Assembly: GCF_001591145.1 (NCBI RefSeq)
Contig: NZ_BCUF01000001.1
Location: 1-64,000 of the forward strand
DNA from: Vibrio harveyi NBRC 15634 = ATCC 14126 = KCTC 12724
GTDB taxonomy: Bacteria; Pseudomonadota; Gammaproteobacteria; Enterobacterales; Vibrionaceae
Direction of reading: 5' to 3'
Length of the DNA: 64,000 nucleotides
The translations under genes and the position numbers were made by a program. Positions 9,979 to 18,694 of this stretch are shown here, piece after piece (positions within the stretch are counted from its first letter, which is position 1; every line of letters begins with the position of its first letter). The notes beneath the pieces are model-generated. The model ran no database searches, was not told the origin of the DNA, and saw only the letters and a list, made by a program, of their open reading frames with translations.

Positions 9979-10584
9979 TTGGACATTAAGCCGTTAGTGG
10001 TGTCTGTGCTTGGGAGCGTGATGTTAGCCGGTTGTGCAACTGCGCCCCCAAAGCAACAAGATAACCTATGTGAAATATTCCGAGAAAAATCCGGTTGGTA
10101 CGAAGATGCCAAAGACATGGAAGAAGAGTGGGGCACACCGATAAATGTTGCCATGGCGATCATTAAGCAAGAAAGTAGCTTTCGTCATGATGCTCGACCG
10201 CCAAAAGATTACATTCTCGGTTTTATTCCATGGGGACGTGTCAGCAGTGCTTACGGTTATGCTCAAGCTCAAGACCCTGCTTGGGAAGATTTTCAAAAAG
10301 CGACAGGACAAGGTGGTTCACGCACCAATTTTGACGATTCAATGATGTTTGTCGGTTGGTATACCCATGAGACTCGTCGTCAATTAGGCATTTCGTTATG
10401 GGACCCTTACAACCAGTATCTTGCGTACCATGAAGGACGTGGTGGCTATAAGCGTGGGACCTATAAAAGCAAACCTAGCTTAGTTAAAGTTGCAAGACGC
10501 GTGGAGCAAACCGCCAAGACTTATGGCTGGCAGCTGAAGCAATGTCGTCAGGAATTAGAAGACAACAGCAGCTGGTTCTTTTAG
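9979..10584 (+). CDS. Lipoprotein with lysozyme/SLT-like domain
   Basis: 201-aa predicted lipoprotein. The signal peptide ends in lipobox MLAGC (Cys19). The mature part has IIKQESSFRHDARPP, resembling the catalytic-glutamate motif (xxESxF) of SLT lytic transglycosylases, and later SSAYGYAQAQDPAWEDF and YLAYHEGRGGYKRGTY, which match the GYAQ and AYHxGxGG blocks of that fold. I infer a small outer-membrane murein transglycosylase, possibly of a distinct family. The start is a TTG with GGCAGGGA very close upstream. It lies 19 bases after gshA and before luxS, so it may be co-transcribed with gshA. This gene is usually annotated only as hypothetical or SLT-domain protein. Confidence 0.75.
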   Translation: MDIKPLVVSVLGSVMLAGCATAPPKQQDNLCEIFREKSGWYEDAKDMEEEWGTPINVAMAIIKQESSFRHDARPPKDYILGFIPWGRVSSAYGYAQAQDPAWEDFQKATGQGGSRTNFDDSMMFVGWYTHETRRQLGISLWDPYNQYLAYHEGRGGYKRGTYKSKPSLVKVARRVEQTAKTYGWQLKQCRQELEDNSSWFF

Positions 10585-10627
10585 TCTCCCCCCTAATAGT
10601 CAGAGGGGAAATGAACCGAAATAATGA

Positions 10628-10647
10628 CCAATACGTGTAAGTATTGG
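10628..10647 (+). promoter_or_regulatory. Hairpin in luxS leader
   Basis: CCAATAC-GTGTAA-GTATTGG, a perfect 7-bp stem. Its 3' arm runs directly into GGAGG, a second Shine-Dalgarno-like sequence 20 bases ahead of the one next to the luxS ATG. It may modulate luxS translation; no known element is recognised. Confidence 0.45.
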
Positions 10648-10670
10648 AGGTTACAATCAGGAGAGATGTA

Positions 10671-11189
10671 ATGCCTTTATTAGACAGTTTTACCGTAGAC
10701 CACACACGTATGCATGCGCCAGCAGTTCGTGTGGCTAAAACGATGCAAACTCCAAAGGGAGACACCATCACAGTATTTGACTTACGTTTTACTGCACCGA
10801 ACAAAGACATCCTTTCTGAGAAGGGAATTCACACTTTAGAGCATTTGTACGCTGGCTTTATGCGCAACCACTTAAACGGTGATAGCGTTGAGATCATCGA
10901 TATCTCACCAATGGGTTGCCGTACCGGTTTTTACATGAGCTTGATTGGTACGCCTTCAGAGCAGCAAGTGGCGGATGCTTGGGTTGCAGCAATGGAAGAC
11001 GTATTGAAAGTAGAAAGTCAAAACAAGATCCCTGAGCTGAATGAATACCAATGTGGTACAGCTGCAATGCACTCTTTAGATGAGGCAAAGCAAATCGCGA
11101 AAAACATTCTAGAAGCGGGCGTTGCAGTCAATAAGAATGATGATTTGGCACTGCCAGAATCTATGCTGAAAGAGTTACGTATCGACTAA
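10671..11189 (+). CDS. luxS: S-ribosylhomocysteine lyase (AI-2 synthase)
   Basis: 172-aa LuxS. It cleaves S-ribosylhomocysteine to homocysteine and DPD, the precursor of autoinducer-2, in the activated-methyl cycle. The metal site is complete: HTLEH (His54, His58) and the later Cys in YQCGTAAMH; the catalytic Cys is in [10 protein letters not shown] place the start at 10671 (protein begins MPLLDSF) after AGGAGAG; an in-frame ATG nine codons upstream falls inside the leader hairpin region and is not part of the conserved protein. A strong bidirectional terminator follows. The OpaR-type master regulator that AI-2 signalling finally controls lies 22 kb away in this window. Confidence 0.98.
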   Translation: MPLLDSFTVDHTRMHAPAVRVAKTMQTPKGDTITVFDLRFTAPNKDILSEKGIHTLEHLYAGFMRNHLNGDSVEIIDISPMGCRTGFYMSLIGTPSEQQVADAWVAAMEDVLKVESQNKIPELNEYQCGTAAMHSLDEAKQIAKNILEAGVAVNKNDDLALPESMLKELRID

Positions 11190-11216
11190 CTTAGCGTTGA
11201 GTTTAGATCTCTGAAA

Positions 11217-11254
11217 ACAAAAAAATAGCCTGACACTGTCAGGCTATTTTTTTG
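11217..11254. terminator. Bidirectional terminator between luxS and corB
   Basis: AAAAATAGCCTGAC-ACT-GTCAGGCTATTTTT, a perfect stem with A and T tracts on both sides, between two convergent genes. Confidence 0.92.
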
Positions 11255-11281
11255 TTGATTAGAATATTCAAAGTGGTGAAG

Positions 11282-12556
11282 TTAACTGCTCTTCTTGAGC
11301 TTTGGGTACACCTTCACCAGCTTGATGCGGTTCTCTTCAATATCGACAATTTCCATTGGATGTCCGGCAACTTGCACACTCAAGTGGCTTTCAGGAATGT
11401 CTTCTAAATGCTCTAGAATCAGACCATTCAAAGTGCGTGGACCATCGGTTGGTAGTTTCCATTTCAAGCCTTTGTTGATGTCACGAATGTTGGCGCTACC
11501 TTCAATCAGGAAGCTGCCGTCACCTTGAGGAGTAATCTCTTCTGACAAGCTTGGTGCAATGGAAGTCGTAAATTCACCAACAATCTCTTCTAAGATATCT
11601 TCCAAAGTGACGAGACCATTAATGTCACCATACTCATCGACAATCAAACCGATACGCTGCTTGTTACGCTGGAATTTCAACATCTGCACATTCAGTGGCG
11701 TACCTTCTGGGATGTAGTACACCTCATCAGCAGCGCGCAGTAGTGTTTCTTTGTTGAATTCATTCTTCTCTAGCATTAATCGGTATGCTTCACGTAGGCG
11801 CAGCATACCAACGACTTCATCAATCTGATCACGGTACAACACAATGCGACCATGAGGAGAGTGAGTCAGCTGACGGACGATAGATTTCCAATCATCATTG
11901 ATGTCGATCCCTGTGATCTCATTGCGTGGCACCATGATGTCGTTAACGGTGACGTGTTCTAGATCCAGAATCGATACCAGCATGTCTTGGTGACGACGAG
12001 GGATAAGACCGCCTGCTTCGTTAACGACGGTGCGCAGTTCTTCTGAGCTTAGATGATCTTCTGTGGTGTGGTCGGCTTTCACACCAATCAAACGGATAAA
12101 ACCGTTAGTAATGAAGTTCACTAACCTCACCAGAGGTGACAGAATTTTCATTAGAATGGTGAGGAGAATGCTGCTCGCGTAAGAGACGCGCTCAGGGTAA
12201 AGCGAGGCGATGGTCTTCGGTGTGACTTCTGCAAACACAAGGACAACCATGGTGAGTGCGCCAGTGGCAATCGCAACCCCTAAGTCTCCGTATAACCGCA
12301 TACCTAAAATGGTTGCGATGGCAGACGCGAGAATATTGACGAGGTTGTTACCGATAAGAATAAGACCAATCAGTCGATCTGGGCGGTCTAGTAGTTTTTC
12401 GACTCGCTTCGCCCCTTTATGCCCATTATTGGCTAAGTGCTTTAAGCGGTATCGGTTCAAAGACATCATCCCTGTTTCTGAACCGGAGAAGTAACCTGAT
12501 ATGACGATAAGACACGCGAGTAGCGCAAATAAGATACCCGTAGATATGTCGTCCAA
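11282..12556 (-). CDS. corB: CorB/YfjD-type CNNM/CorC-family membrane protein
   Basis: 424-aa inner-membrane protein of the HlyC/CorC (CNNM) family, implicated in Mg2+/Co2+ homeostasis. The N-terminal DUF21 domain has about four helices with the GYFSGSETGMMSLNRYRL motif, LIGNNLVNI and EVTPKT. A pair of CBS domains follows (DIMVPRNEITGID to about residue 345, with IVDEYGDINGLVTLEDILEEIVGEF), then the C-terminal CorC_HlyC domain. The pair corB-ypjD divergent from ffh is conserved with E. coli yfjD-ypjD-ffh. Transport activity in Vibrio is inferred from the family. Confidence 0.9.
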   Translation of the reverse strand: MDDISTGILFALLACLIVISGYFSGSETGMMSLNRYRLKHLANNGHKGAKRVEKLLDRPDRLIGLILIGNNLVNILASAIATILGMRLYGDLGVAIATGALTMVVLVFAEVTPKTIASLYPERVSYASSILLTILMKILSPLVRLVNFITNGFIRLIGVKADHTTEDHLSSEELRTVVNEAGGLIPRRHQDMLVSILDLEHVTVNDIMVPRNEITGIDINDDWKSIVRQLTHSPHGRIVLYRDQIDEVVGMLRLREAYRLMLEKNEFNKETLLRAADEVYYIPEGTPLNVQMLKFQRNKQRIGLIVDEYGDINGLVTLEDILEEIVGEFTTSIAPSLSEEITPQGDGSFLIEGSANIRDINKGLKWKLPTDGPRTLNGLILEHLEDIPESHLSVQVAGHPMEIVDIEENRIKLVKVYPKLKKSS

Positions 12557-12661
12557 AACGCTGCTGTTCCTTGTATGTGTTTGGTTAATTTATGACCGAG
12601 CTTGGCCATTAAGTCAATGCAATAAGGGTTACTCTATTTTATTTGCCCTTTAATATAAAGG

Positions 12662-12684
12662 ATAAGGAGCCCTAGGCTCCTTAT
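12662..12684 (-). terminator. Hairpin between ypjD and corB
   Basis: ATAAGGAGCC / GGCTCCTTAT with a short loop. On the minus strand it follows ypjD, with only a modest T-rich tail, so it may be a partial terminator or a processing hairpin. Confidence 0.55.
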
Positions 12685-12710
12685 TAATTGCATTTTATAG
12701 ATGGAGAACA

Positions 12711-13505
12711 TCAACTTAAGATGATTTCTTTCACAAAGCGACTACCGAAGTACGCTAAGGTTAACAAGGTCGCCCCTGCTACCGCGAACCATGTCACTTT
12801 CTTGCCTCGCCAGCCTTTCTGGTAATGCCCCCAAAGTAGAATTGAGTACACAACCCAAGCGATGAAAGAAAGGATACCTTTATGAGCTTTTCCTTGAGCA
12901 AACATGTCTTGTACAAAAACAAAACCAGTAATCAAGGTTCCCGTTAGGAGCAAGTTACCAATCAAAATAATCTTGAACAGTTGACGCTCTACCATCATCA
13001 AAGGTGGCAAATTCGGATTAATTGCTAACGACTTCTTGGTTTTTAGTTTGTGGTCGAGCCACGCAAGTTGCAGTGCGTATAGGGCACCGATAGTTAAAGT
13101 TGCGTAGGAAAAGAGCGCAAATGAAATGTGTATAAGTAGCTTAGGGTCGTTCTCTAAATGCTTAATAAAAGTGCTTGGTAAGAAAGTAGCAGCAGTTAAA
13201 TTGATGGCAGCAAAGCTATAAACCACAGGAAGAAGGAACCACAAGCGGTTCTTCAACATCGCAACGCTCATCACCAGTGAGATAATAAAGCTGATAAGAG
13301 AGGCGACATTAAGAATGCTGAGATTTTGCCCTGAACCGTCGAAAATCAGATCACTCAGAATCCAAGCGTGAAAAACCAACGCACATGCCGCGCTGGCAAA
13401 TACGGTTTTCGCTTTAATTCCTGACTGTTGAGAGAGTCCGGGAATGATGGTCGCAATTGCCAGAACGTAAAGAATGGCGGCTGCGATGGCAATTAAGCTA
13501 TCCAT
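12711..13505 (-). CDS. ypjD: YpjD, CcsA-like inner-membrane protein
   Basis: 264-aa polytopic protein with about eight hydrophobic helices and the cytochrome c assembly (CcsA/ResC-like) fold. ISFALFSYATLTIGALYALQLAWLDHKLK contains the family's conserved segment, and His residues in HISFAL and HKGILSFIAW are candidate haem ligands. It lies back to back with ffh as in E. coli. The biochemical function is not established; haem handling is an inference from the fold. It is upstream of and in the same direction as corB. Confidence 0.8.
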   Translation of the reverse strand: MDSLIAIAAAILYVLAIATIIPGLSQQSGIKAKTVFASAACALVFHAWILSDLIFDGSGQNLSILNVASLISFIISLVMSVAMLKNRLWFLLPVVYSFAAINLTAATFLPSTFIKHLENDPKLLIHISFALFSYATLTIGALYALQLAWLDHKLKTKKSLAINPNLPPLMMVERQLFKIILIGNLLLTGTLITGFVFVQDMFAQGKAHKGILSFIAWVVYSILLWGHYQKGWRGKKVTWFAVAGATLLTLAYFGSRFVKEIILS

Positions 13506-13653
13506 GAATCTTAAGAGTTATTGTGCACAATGGTGAAAATTATACCTTGCATTACTCTTTGGGGCTATGGGCTATGCCTCATCAATCACGAGAGATGAGA
13601 TATTGAAATTAACGAGTTAGCCCTCAAGTTAAGGATAAGAGCCGTGTTCGGGT

Positions 13654-13681
13654 ATGACTGTGACGTTGGCTAAGGTATACT
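13654..13681 (+). promoter_or_regulatory. Probable ffh promoter
   Basis: ATGACT (4/6 to the -35 consensus), a 16-base spacer and TATACT (5/6 to the -10), about 37 bases before the ffh start codon. Confidence 0.45.
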
Positions 13682-13718
13682 CACACTAATTAATCGCCAT
13701 TTTAGCGAAGAGACAAAG

Positions 13719-15101
13719 ATGTTTGAGAATTTAACGGATCGATTATCCAAAACGCTGAAGAATATCAGTGGTAAAGGTCGTCTGACCGAAGACAACATTA
13801 AAGAAACCCTACGTGAAGTACGCATGGCACTATTGGAAGCGGACGTTGCGCTTCCTGTTGTACGTGAATTTGTAAACCGCGTTAAAGAAAAAGCGGTAGG
13901 TGTAGAAGTTTCTAAATCCCTAACGCCGGGTCAAGAGTTCATCAAGATCGTTCAAGCTGAGCTTGAAGCGGTAATGGGTGAATCTAATGAAGCACTGAAC
14001 CTAGCAGCGCAGCCGCCAGCAGTGCTTTTGATGGCGGGTCTACAAGGTGCGGGTAAAACTACATCGGTAGGTAAGCTATCTAAGCTTCTAAAAGAGCGTG
14101 ATAAGAAGAAAGTTTTGGTTGTGTCTGCCGACGTTTACCGTCCTGCAGCGATCAAGCAGCTAGAAACCCTAGCATCAGACATCGGTGTCGATTTCTTCCC
14201 ATCTTCACCAGATCAAAAGCCACTTGATATTGCTAATGCAGCAATTGACCACGCAAAGAAGAAATTCTACGACGTATTAATTGTCGATACCGCTGGTCGT
14301 TTGGCTATCGATGAAGAAATGATGGGTGAGATTAAAGATCTTCACTCAGCGATTAACCCGGTTGAAACACTGTTCGTTGTTGATGCAATGACAGGTCAAG
14401 ATGCGGCGAACACAGCAAAAGCATTCGGTGATGCACTACCACTAACTGGTGTGATTCTGACTAAAGTGGATGGTGATGCACGTGGTGGTGCGGCGCTATC
14501 AGTTCGTCACATTACGGGTAAGCCAATCAAATTCCTCGGTGTGGGTGAGAAAACCGACGCACTAGAACCATTCCACCCTGATCGTGTTGCATCGCGTATT
14601 CTAGGCATGGGTGATGTACTGTCACTGATTGAAGACCTACAACGCAATGTTGACCAAGACAAAGCAGAGAAGCTAGCGAAGAAGTTCAAGGAGAAGAAAG
14701 GCTTCGACCTTGAAGACTTCCGTGAACAGCTGGGTCAAATGCAAAACATGGGTGGCATGATGGGCATGCTAGACAAGCTTCCAGGCATGTCTCAGTTACC
14801 ATCAGACGTGAAAGACAAAGTTGATGACAAGATGTTCAAGCAAATGGAAGCGATCATCAGCTCAATGACAATGAAAGAACGTCAACGCCCAGAAATCATC
14901 AAAGGGTCGCGCAAGAAACGTATCGCTGCGGGTTCTGGTGTTCAGGTTCAAGACGTTAACCGTCTGCTGAAACAGTTCACCCAAATGCAGAAGATGATGA
15001 AGAAAATGCAGAAGGGCGGCATGAAAGGCATGATGCGTAACATGCAAGGCATGATGGGTGGCATGGGCGGAGGCGGTGGCTTCAACCCATTTGGTCGTTA
15101 A
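13719..15101 (+). CDS. ffh: Signal recognition particle GTPase
   Basis: 460-aa SRP54 homologue. With 4.5S RNA it binds signal sequences of nascent inner-membrane proteins and delivers ribosomes to FtsY. The helical N domain (1-85) is followed by the G domain with the P-loop GLQGAGKTT (about 106-114), DTAGR and TKVDGDARGG, and then the M domain, very rich in Met and Gly (residues 325-460, e.g. MMKKMQKGGMKGMMR), which binds signal peptides and RNA. Length and motifs match E. coli Ffh (453 aa). Confidence 0.98.
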   Translation: MFENLTDRLSKTLKNISGKGRLTEDNIKETLREVRMALLEADVALPVVREFVNRVKEKAVGVEVSKSLTPGQEFIKIVQAELEAVMGESNEALNLAAQPPAVLLMAGLQGAGKTTSVGKLSKLLKERDKKKVLVVSADVYRPAAIKQLETLASDIGVDFFPSSPDQKPLDIANAAIDHAKKKFYDVLIVDTAGRLAIDEEMMGEIKDLHSAINPVETLFVVDAMTGQDAANTAKAFGDALPLTGVILTKVDGDARGGAALSVRHITGKPIKFLGVGEKTDALEPFHPDRVASRILGMGDVLSLIEDLQRNVDQDKAEKLAKKFKEKKGFDLEDFREQLGQMQNMGGMMGMLDKLPGMSQLPSDVKDKVDDKMFKQMEAIISSMTMKERQRPEIIKGSRKKRIAAGSGVQVQDVNRLLKQFTQMQKMMKKMQKGGMKGMMRNMQGMMGGMGGGGGFNPFGR

Positions 15102-15188
15102 ACGATTGCCTAGACTTTAGTTTCAGGGTGTTAGCTACGTCACAAACTTGGATTTCAATTTATGTTGGTGAAAAAGTAACTAAACCCC

Positions 15189-15216
15189 TTGCATTGCTCC
15201 GGGATAAGAGTAAAAT
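15189..15216 (+). promoter_or_regulatory. rpsP operon promoter with GC-rich discriminator
   Basis: TTGCAT (15189-15194), 16 bases, TAAAAT (15211-15216), then the GC-rich TTCCGGAGC, a discriminator of the type found at stringently controlled ribosomal promoters. GCTCCGG in the spacer and CCGGAGC after the -10 form an inverted repeat, which could be mistaken for an ffh terminator. The stringent cofactor gene dksA is also in this window. Confidence 0.6.
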
Positions 15217-15311
15217 TCCGGAGCTTTATTTTGGCACGAGACCCCAGATTATTCAGTTTTTTGGATGATTGTTGGGGTTAATTTTATTTTTGAGAAAGCA
15301 AAGAGGACGAC

Positions 15312-15560
15312 ATGGTAACCATTCGTTTGGCACGTCACGGCGCTAAGAAGCGTCCATTTTATCAAATCGTAGTAGCGGACAGCCGCAACGCTGCAACTGG
15401 CCGTTTCATCGAGAAAGTTGGTTTCTTTAACCCAACTGCACAAGGTCAAGAAGAAGGTCTACGTCTAGACCTAGACCGCGTTAACCACTGGGTTGGTCAA
15501 GGCGCGTCTCTATCTGACCGCGTTGCTAAGCTAGTTAAAGACGCTCAAAAAGCGGCTTAA
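15312..15560 (+). CDS. rpsP: 30S ribosomal protein S16
   Basis: 82-aa bS16, an assembly protein of the small subunit. The start [17 protein letters not shown] and the segment [19 protein letters not shown] are characteristic. It is the first gene of the conserved rpsP-rimM-trmD-rplS operon, with a leader of nearly 90 bases after the promoter at 15189-15216. Confidence 0.98.
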   Translation: MVTIRLARHGAKKRPFYQIVVADSRNAATGRFIEKVGFFNPTAQGQEEGLRLDLDRVNHWVGQGASLSDRVAKLVKDAQKAA

Positions 15561-15588
15561 TTTTTACTTTAGAAGTAGAAACTAGTTT

Positions 15589-16137
15589 ATGTCGATGAAA
15601 GGTAAAGAAACAATGAGCAACGAAAAGATTGTTGTAGGCAAGTTTGGTGCTACTTACGGCATTCGTGGTTGGCTTAAAGTTTTTTCCTACACAGACAATG
15701 CTGAAAGCATTTTCGATTACAGCCCTTGGTTTATTAACCAAAAGGGTACGTGGGTTGAGTTCAAAGTAGAAAGCTGGAAGCGCCATAACAAAGGTATGGT
15801 GGCTAAGCTTGAAGGTCTGGAAGTTCGTGAAGACGCACACTTACTGACGAACTTTGAGATTGCTATTGACCCTGCGGTACTACCTGAATTGTCAGAAGAT
15901 GAATTCTACTGGCGTGAATTGTTTGGGATGCAAGTAGTAACCACTAAAGGTTACGATCTCGGTGTCGTATCTGACATTCTAGAAACTGGCTCAAACGATG
16001 TTCTGGTTGTTAAAGCAAATCTAAAAGATGCTTTCGGGCAAAAGGAACGATTAATCCCGTTCCTTGAAGAGCAAGTGATCATCAAAGTTGATCGCGAAGC
16101 TCAACGGATCGAAGTTGACTGGGATCCTGGATTCTAA
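15589..16137 (+). CDS. rimM: 16S rRNA processing protein RimM
   Basis: 182-aa ribosome maturation factor that binds S19 and helps mature the 30S head. The N-terminal RimM barrel opens with [17 protein letters not shown], followed by a PRC-barrel domain with the conserved [12 protein letters not shown] and the GSNDVLVV and [10 protein letters not shown] blocks. Two starts are possible: 15589 (MSMKGKE) or 15613 (MSNEK), the second with a purine-rich AAAGGTAAAG upstream; I list the longer. It is the second gene of the rpsP operon, 28 bases after rpsP. Confidence 0.96.
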   Translation: MSMKGKETMSNEKIVVGKFGATYGIRGWLKVFSYTDNAESIFDYSPWFINQKGTWVEFKVESWKRHNKGMVAKLEGLEVREDAHLLTNFEIAIDPAVLPELSEDEFYWRELFGMQVVTTKGYDLGVVSDILETGSNDVLVVKANLKDAFGQKERLIPFLEEQVIIKVDREAQRIEVDWDPGF

Positions 16138-16164
16138 TCTCCAAAATTACAGAGCGAGATAAAC

Positions 16165-16908
16165 ATGTGGGTTGGCGTTATTAGCCTTTTTCCTGAAATG
16201 TTCCGTTCTGTTACTGATTTTGGGGTAACAGGTCAAGCGGTTAAAAAAGGTCTTTTGTCGATTGAGACTTGGAATCCTCGTGATTTCACTCATGACAAAC
16301 ATCGCACTGTCGATGACCGACCTTACGGTGGTGGTCCTGGTATGTTAATGATGGTTCAGCCTTTGCGCGATGCCATTCATACCGCGAAAGCAGCCTCACC
16401 GGGTAAGACGAAAGTCATTTACCTTTCTCCTCAAGGTCGTAAACTCGACCAGAAAGGCGTTGAAGAACTGGCAACGAATGAGAATTTACTTCTGATTTGT
16501 GGTCGTTACGAAGGGGTAGATGAGCGCATCATTCAATCTGAAGTCGACGAAGAATGGTCGATTGGGGATTTTGTGATGACGGGTGGTGAGATACCTGCCA
16601 TGACGTTAATCGATTCTGTCTCTCGGTTTGTTCCGGGTGTACTAGGGGATTTCGCGTCAGCAGAAGAAGATTCTTTTGCAAATGGTTTGTTAGATTGCCC
16701 TCACTATACGCGTCCAGAAGTATTGGATGACAAAGAAGTACCAGCGGTACTGATGTCAGGCAATCACAAGGACATTCGTCAATGGCGACTAAAACAGTCG
16801 CTGGGCCGAACTTGGCTTAGAAGACCAGAGCTCCTGGAAAACCTAGCTCTGACTGACGAACAGGAACAATTACTTGCTGAGTTCATTAGTGAACATAGTG
16901 CAAAGTAA
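16165..16908 (+). CDS. trmD: tRNA (guanine-37-N1)-methyltransferase
   Basis: 247-aa SPOUT methyltransferase that places m1G37 in tRNAs reading CNN codons and so prevents +1 frameshifts. Visible are the N-terminal [11 protein letters not shown], the [11 protein letters not shown] loop, the trefoil-knot SAM site YLSPQGR ... [15 protein letters not shown], and GDFVMTGGE. Length equals that of the E. coli enzyme within a few residues. It lies 27 bases after rimM in the same operon. Confidence 0.98.
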   Translation: MWVGVISLFPEMFRSVTDFGVTGQAVKKGLLSIETWNPRDFTHDKHRTVDDRPYGGGPGMLMMVQPLRDAIHTAKAASPGKTKVIYLSPQGRKLDQKGVEELATNENLLLICGRYEGVDERIIQSEVDEEWSIGDFVMTGGEIPAMTLIDSVSRFVPGVLGDFASAEEDSFANGLLDCPHYTRPEVLDDKEVPAVLMSGNHKDIRQWRLKQSLGRTWLRRPELLENLALTDEQEQLLAEFISEHSAK

Positions 16909-16949
16909 CCTAATTTATTTAGTATCAGTTTATTCTAGGAATTTAAAAA

Positions 16950-17303
16950 ATGAGTAACATCATCAAGGCTCTTGAAGAAGAGCAAATGAAATCAGACCTA
17001 CCTAAATTTGCACCAGGTGACACTGTTGTAGTTCAGGTTAAAGTTAAAGAAGGTGACCGTGAGCGTCTACAGGCTTTCGAAGGCGTTGTAATCGCAATCC
17101 GTAACCGTGGTCTTCACTCTGCTTTCACTGTACGTAAGATCTCTAACGGTGAAGGTGTTGAGCGTACGTTCCAAACACACTCTCCAATCGTTGATAGCAT
17201 CGAAGTTAAACGCCGTGGTGCAGTACGTCGTGCCAAGTTGTACTACCTACGTGAGCGTTCTGGTAAGTCTGCTCGTATCAAAGAGAAACTTGCTAAGAAG
17301 TAA
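16950..17303 (+). CDS. rplS: 50S ribosomal protein L19
   Basis: 117-aa bL19 at the 30S-50S interface. [47 protein letters not shown] and the basic C-terminus [12 protein letters not shown] are typical. It is the last gene of the operon and is followed by a strong terminator at 17328. Confidence 0.98.
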
Positions 17304-17327
17304 TGCTATAACTAGCGTTCTCATAGT

Positions 17328-17357
17328 AAACGGAGCCCATTTGGGCTCCGTTTTTTT
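17328..17357 (+). terminator. Terminator of the rpsP-rplS operon
   Basis: CGGAGCCCA / TGGGCTCCG stem directly followed by seven T. Confidence 0.92.
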
Positions 17358-17449
17358 ATGCGCGAAAAAGGACGTTACGCTTCGAGAATCAGGAATACTT
17401 GCTCTGATATAGTGGAGCGCTTCGGTTAGTGAGCGGCATTTGTCCTGCG

Positions 17450-17575
17450 AGAGAGTAAAAAAGGGATCCCCAACTCGCTCGTCCCTCGCTCTTGAGGATG
17501 ACGAATAAAAAACAAATGAACCCAAACGGTGTCATTCCCGAAAGCGACGAATGCGCATTGTCGGAATCTCTCTTT
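17450..17575. repeat. Dispersed fold-back repeat, copy A
   Basis: Non-coding element nearly identical in its left half to 56720-56832: both contain CTCGCTCTTGAGGATGACGA, then GTGTCATTCCCGAAA or GATGTCATTCCCGAAA, and end near GGAATCTCT. The right half folds back on itself (ATTCC ... GGAAT), and the outer GGGATCCC/GGAATCTC segments are roughly inverted. It lies about 90 bases behind the rplS terminator. I do not recognise a named family. Confidence 0.7.
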
Positions 17576-17589
17576 CGGCGTAATAAAAA

Positions 17590-17629
17590 ACAAAAAGGGC
17601 CGATGTTCTCACATCAACCCTTCTTTTTA
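17590..17629 (-). terminator. Terminator after yacG
   Basis: Stem pairing AGGG and GATGT with ACATC and CCCTT (one-sided small bulges), flanked by A-rich and T-rich tracts. It faces yacG on the minus strand and could also stop read-through from rplS. The region 17304-17663 holds only the rplS terminator, repeat copy A and this hairpin. Confidence 0.75.
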
Positions 17630-17669
17630 TTCTCGAAGCGTGGTGCTCTCGTTTCTGAGTTCTAGCTTC

Positions 17670-17864
17670 TTAGTATTGGTCTTCAGACCAACCATCACTG
17701 TCCGACATATCTGGTGCGCCAGGAATGGTATTTTCTTCGTCAGCCCATTCGCCAAAATCAATCATTTGGCACTGTTTGCTACAGAAAGGGCGGTGAGGAC
17801 TTTGCTCTCCCCACTCTACGTCGGCACCACATTGTGGGCATGGAACGACTGTAATTTTAGACAT
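17670..17864 (-). CDS. yacG: DNA gyrase inhibitor YacG (zinc protein)
   Basis: 64-aa zinc-ribbon protein; E. coli YacG binds GyrB and inhibits gyrase. The zinc ligands are visible as CPQCG near the start and CSKQC in the middle, followed by an acidic tail ([12 protein letters not shown]). I start at the ATG at 17864, nine bases after AGGA; the ATG two codons earlier (17870) is only three bases from AGGA. It is the last gene of the pilA-to-yacG cluster, with its own terminator behind it. Confidence 0.92.
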   Translation of the reverse strand: MSKITVVPCPQCGADVEWGEQSPHRPFCSKQCQMIDFGEWADEENTIPGAPDMSDSDGWSEDQY

Positions 17865-17926
17865 CGTCATTCGTCCTATTTATTCGGTGTTCAAAGGTGT
17901 TATGGCAATAGTAGTGCGAGTTGCGC

Positions 17927-18667
17927 TTAGCTACAAACAGCGAGTTCAAACTCAACGTCTTGAGTACAAGCTTGACCGCTTTCAAAAGCCATGAATTTGA
18001 TGGCAAAACGGTTTTTATGACCCGAGATCATCGGGTAGACACCGTATTCCATTGGAATGTGTAAACGCAGGATGTTGGCTTCGTCTGCATCGCTTTGGAA
18101 GAATCCAGTGCGAGCGATTTGTGCTTTGAAATGTCCTGTTTCTCGAGTCAGCTTGAGCCAGAGTGCTAAGGCATCAGATAAAGGTTTTAAACTCGCTTGC
18201 CACTGTTCTGCATCGTGTTTTTTACGCTCAATAGGTAAATGAAGCCAGTAGTGCAACGCAGGAAGATCAAAACAACATGACCCTCCAGGTAAGTTAAAGC
18301 GTTGGCGAATTGAACTTAAGAAGCGATCTTCTTTAAGTGCCTGACCAAAACGCTCAGCAGTCATCAGTTGGCTATGGACCACGTCGATCTCTTTTAAGAG
18401 TTCGCTAAGGGCTTGCTGATCGACACCATCGACATTAAGCCAATTGCGATAAGCTAAACGTTGCTTTTCAAGATCTTTTGCCAGTTCGCTTTTTAATTGA
18501 ATTTGCTCAAAGATCTCGACCATATCGAAGAGTGCACGGAAGAACAGTTGATACTGATGATTGTCAGCAAAACCAGAGGCTAGATGAGCCTGACGCAACA
18601 AAGACTCAACTCTTAAATAAATACGAGTTTTTTCATTTAGCGGATGTTCAAATTTGTGCGTGGTCAT
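17927..18667 (-). CDS. zapD: Cell division protein ZapD
   Basis: 246-aa ZapD (YacF), a cytoplasmic protein that cross-links FtsZ filaments at the division ring. The sequence is helical in its first half ([42 protein letters not shown]), has the conserved [25 protein letters not shown] block, and ends in a beta-rich domain. It lies between coaE and yacG, the same order as in E. coli. Confidence 0.95.
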   Translation of the reverse strand: MTTHKFEHPLNEKTRIYLRVESLLRQAHLASGFADNHQYQLFFRALFDMVEIFEQIQLKSELAKDLEKQRLAYRNWLNVDGVDQQALSELLKEIDVVHSQLMTAERFGQALKEDRFLSSIRQRFNLPGGSCCFDLPALHYWLHLPIERKKHDAEQWQASLKPLSDALALWLKLTRETGHFKAQIARTGFFQSDADEANILRLHIPMEYGVYPMISGHKNRFAIKFMAFESGQACTQDVEFELAVCS

Positions 18668-18694
18668 CGACAGTAGCCTTGGTGAGTTTCATTC

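Noticed and set aside
15196..15224. GCTCCGG/CCGGAGC hairpin read as the ffh terminator
   Set aside because: It coincides with a better TTGCAT-N16-TAAAAT promoter and GC-rich discriminator for rpsP; the T-run behind it is weak.
17529..17930. 133-codon plus-strand frame over yacG
   Set aside because: It runs through repeat copy A and a terminator and is antisense to yacG with its clear zinc motifs.
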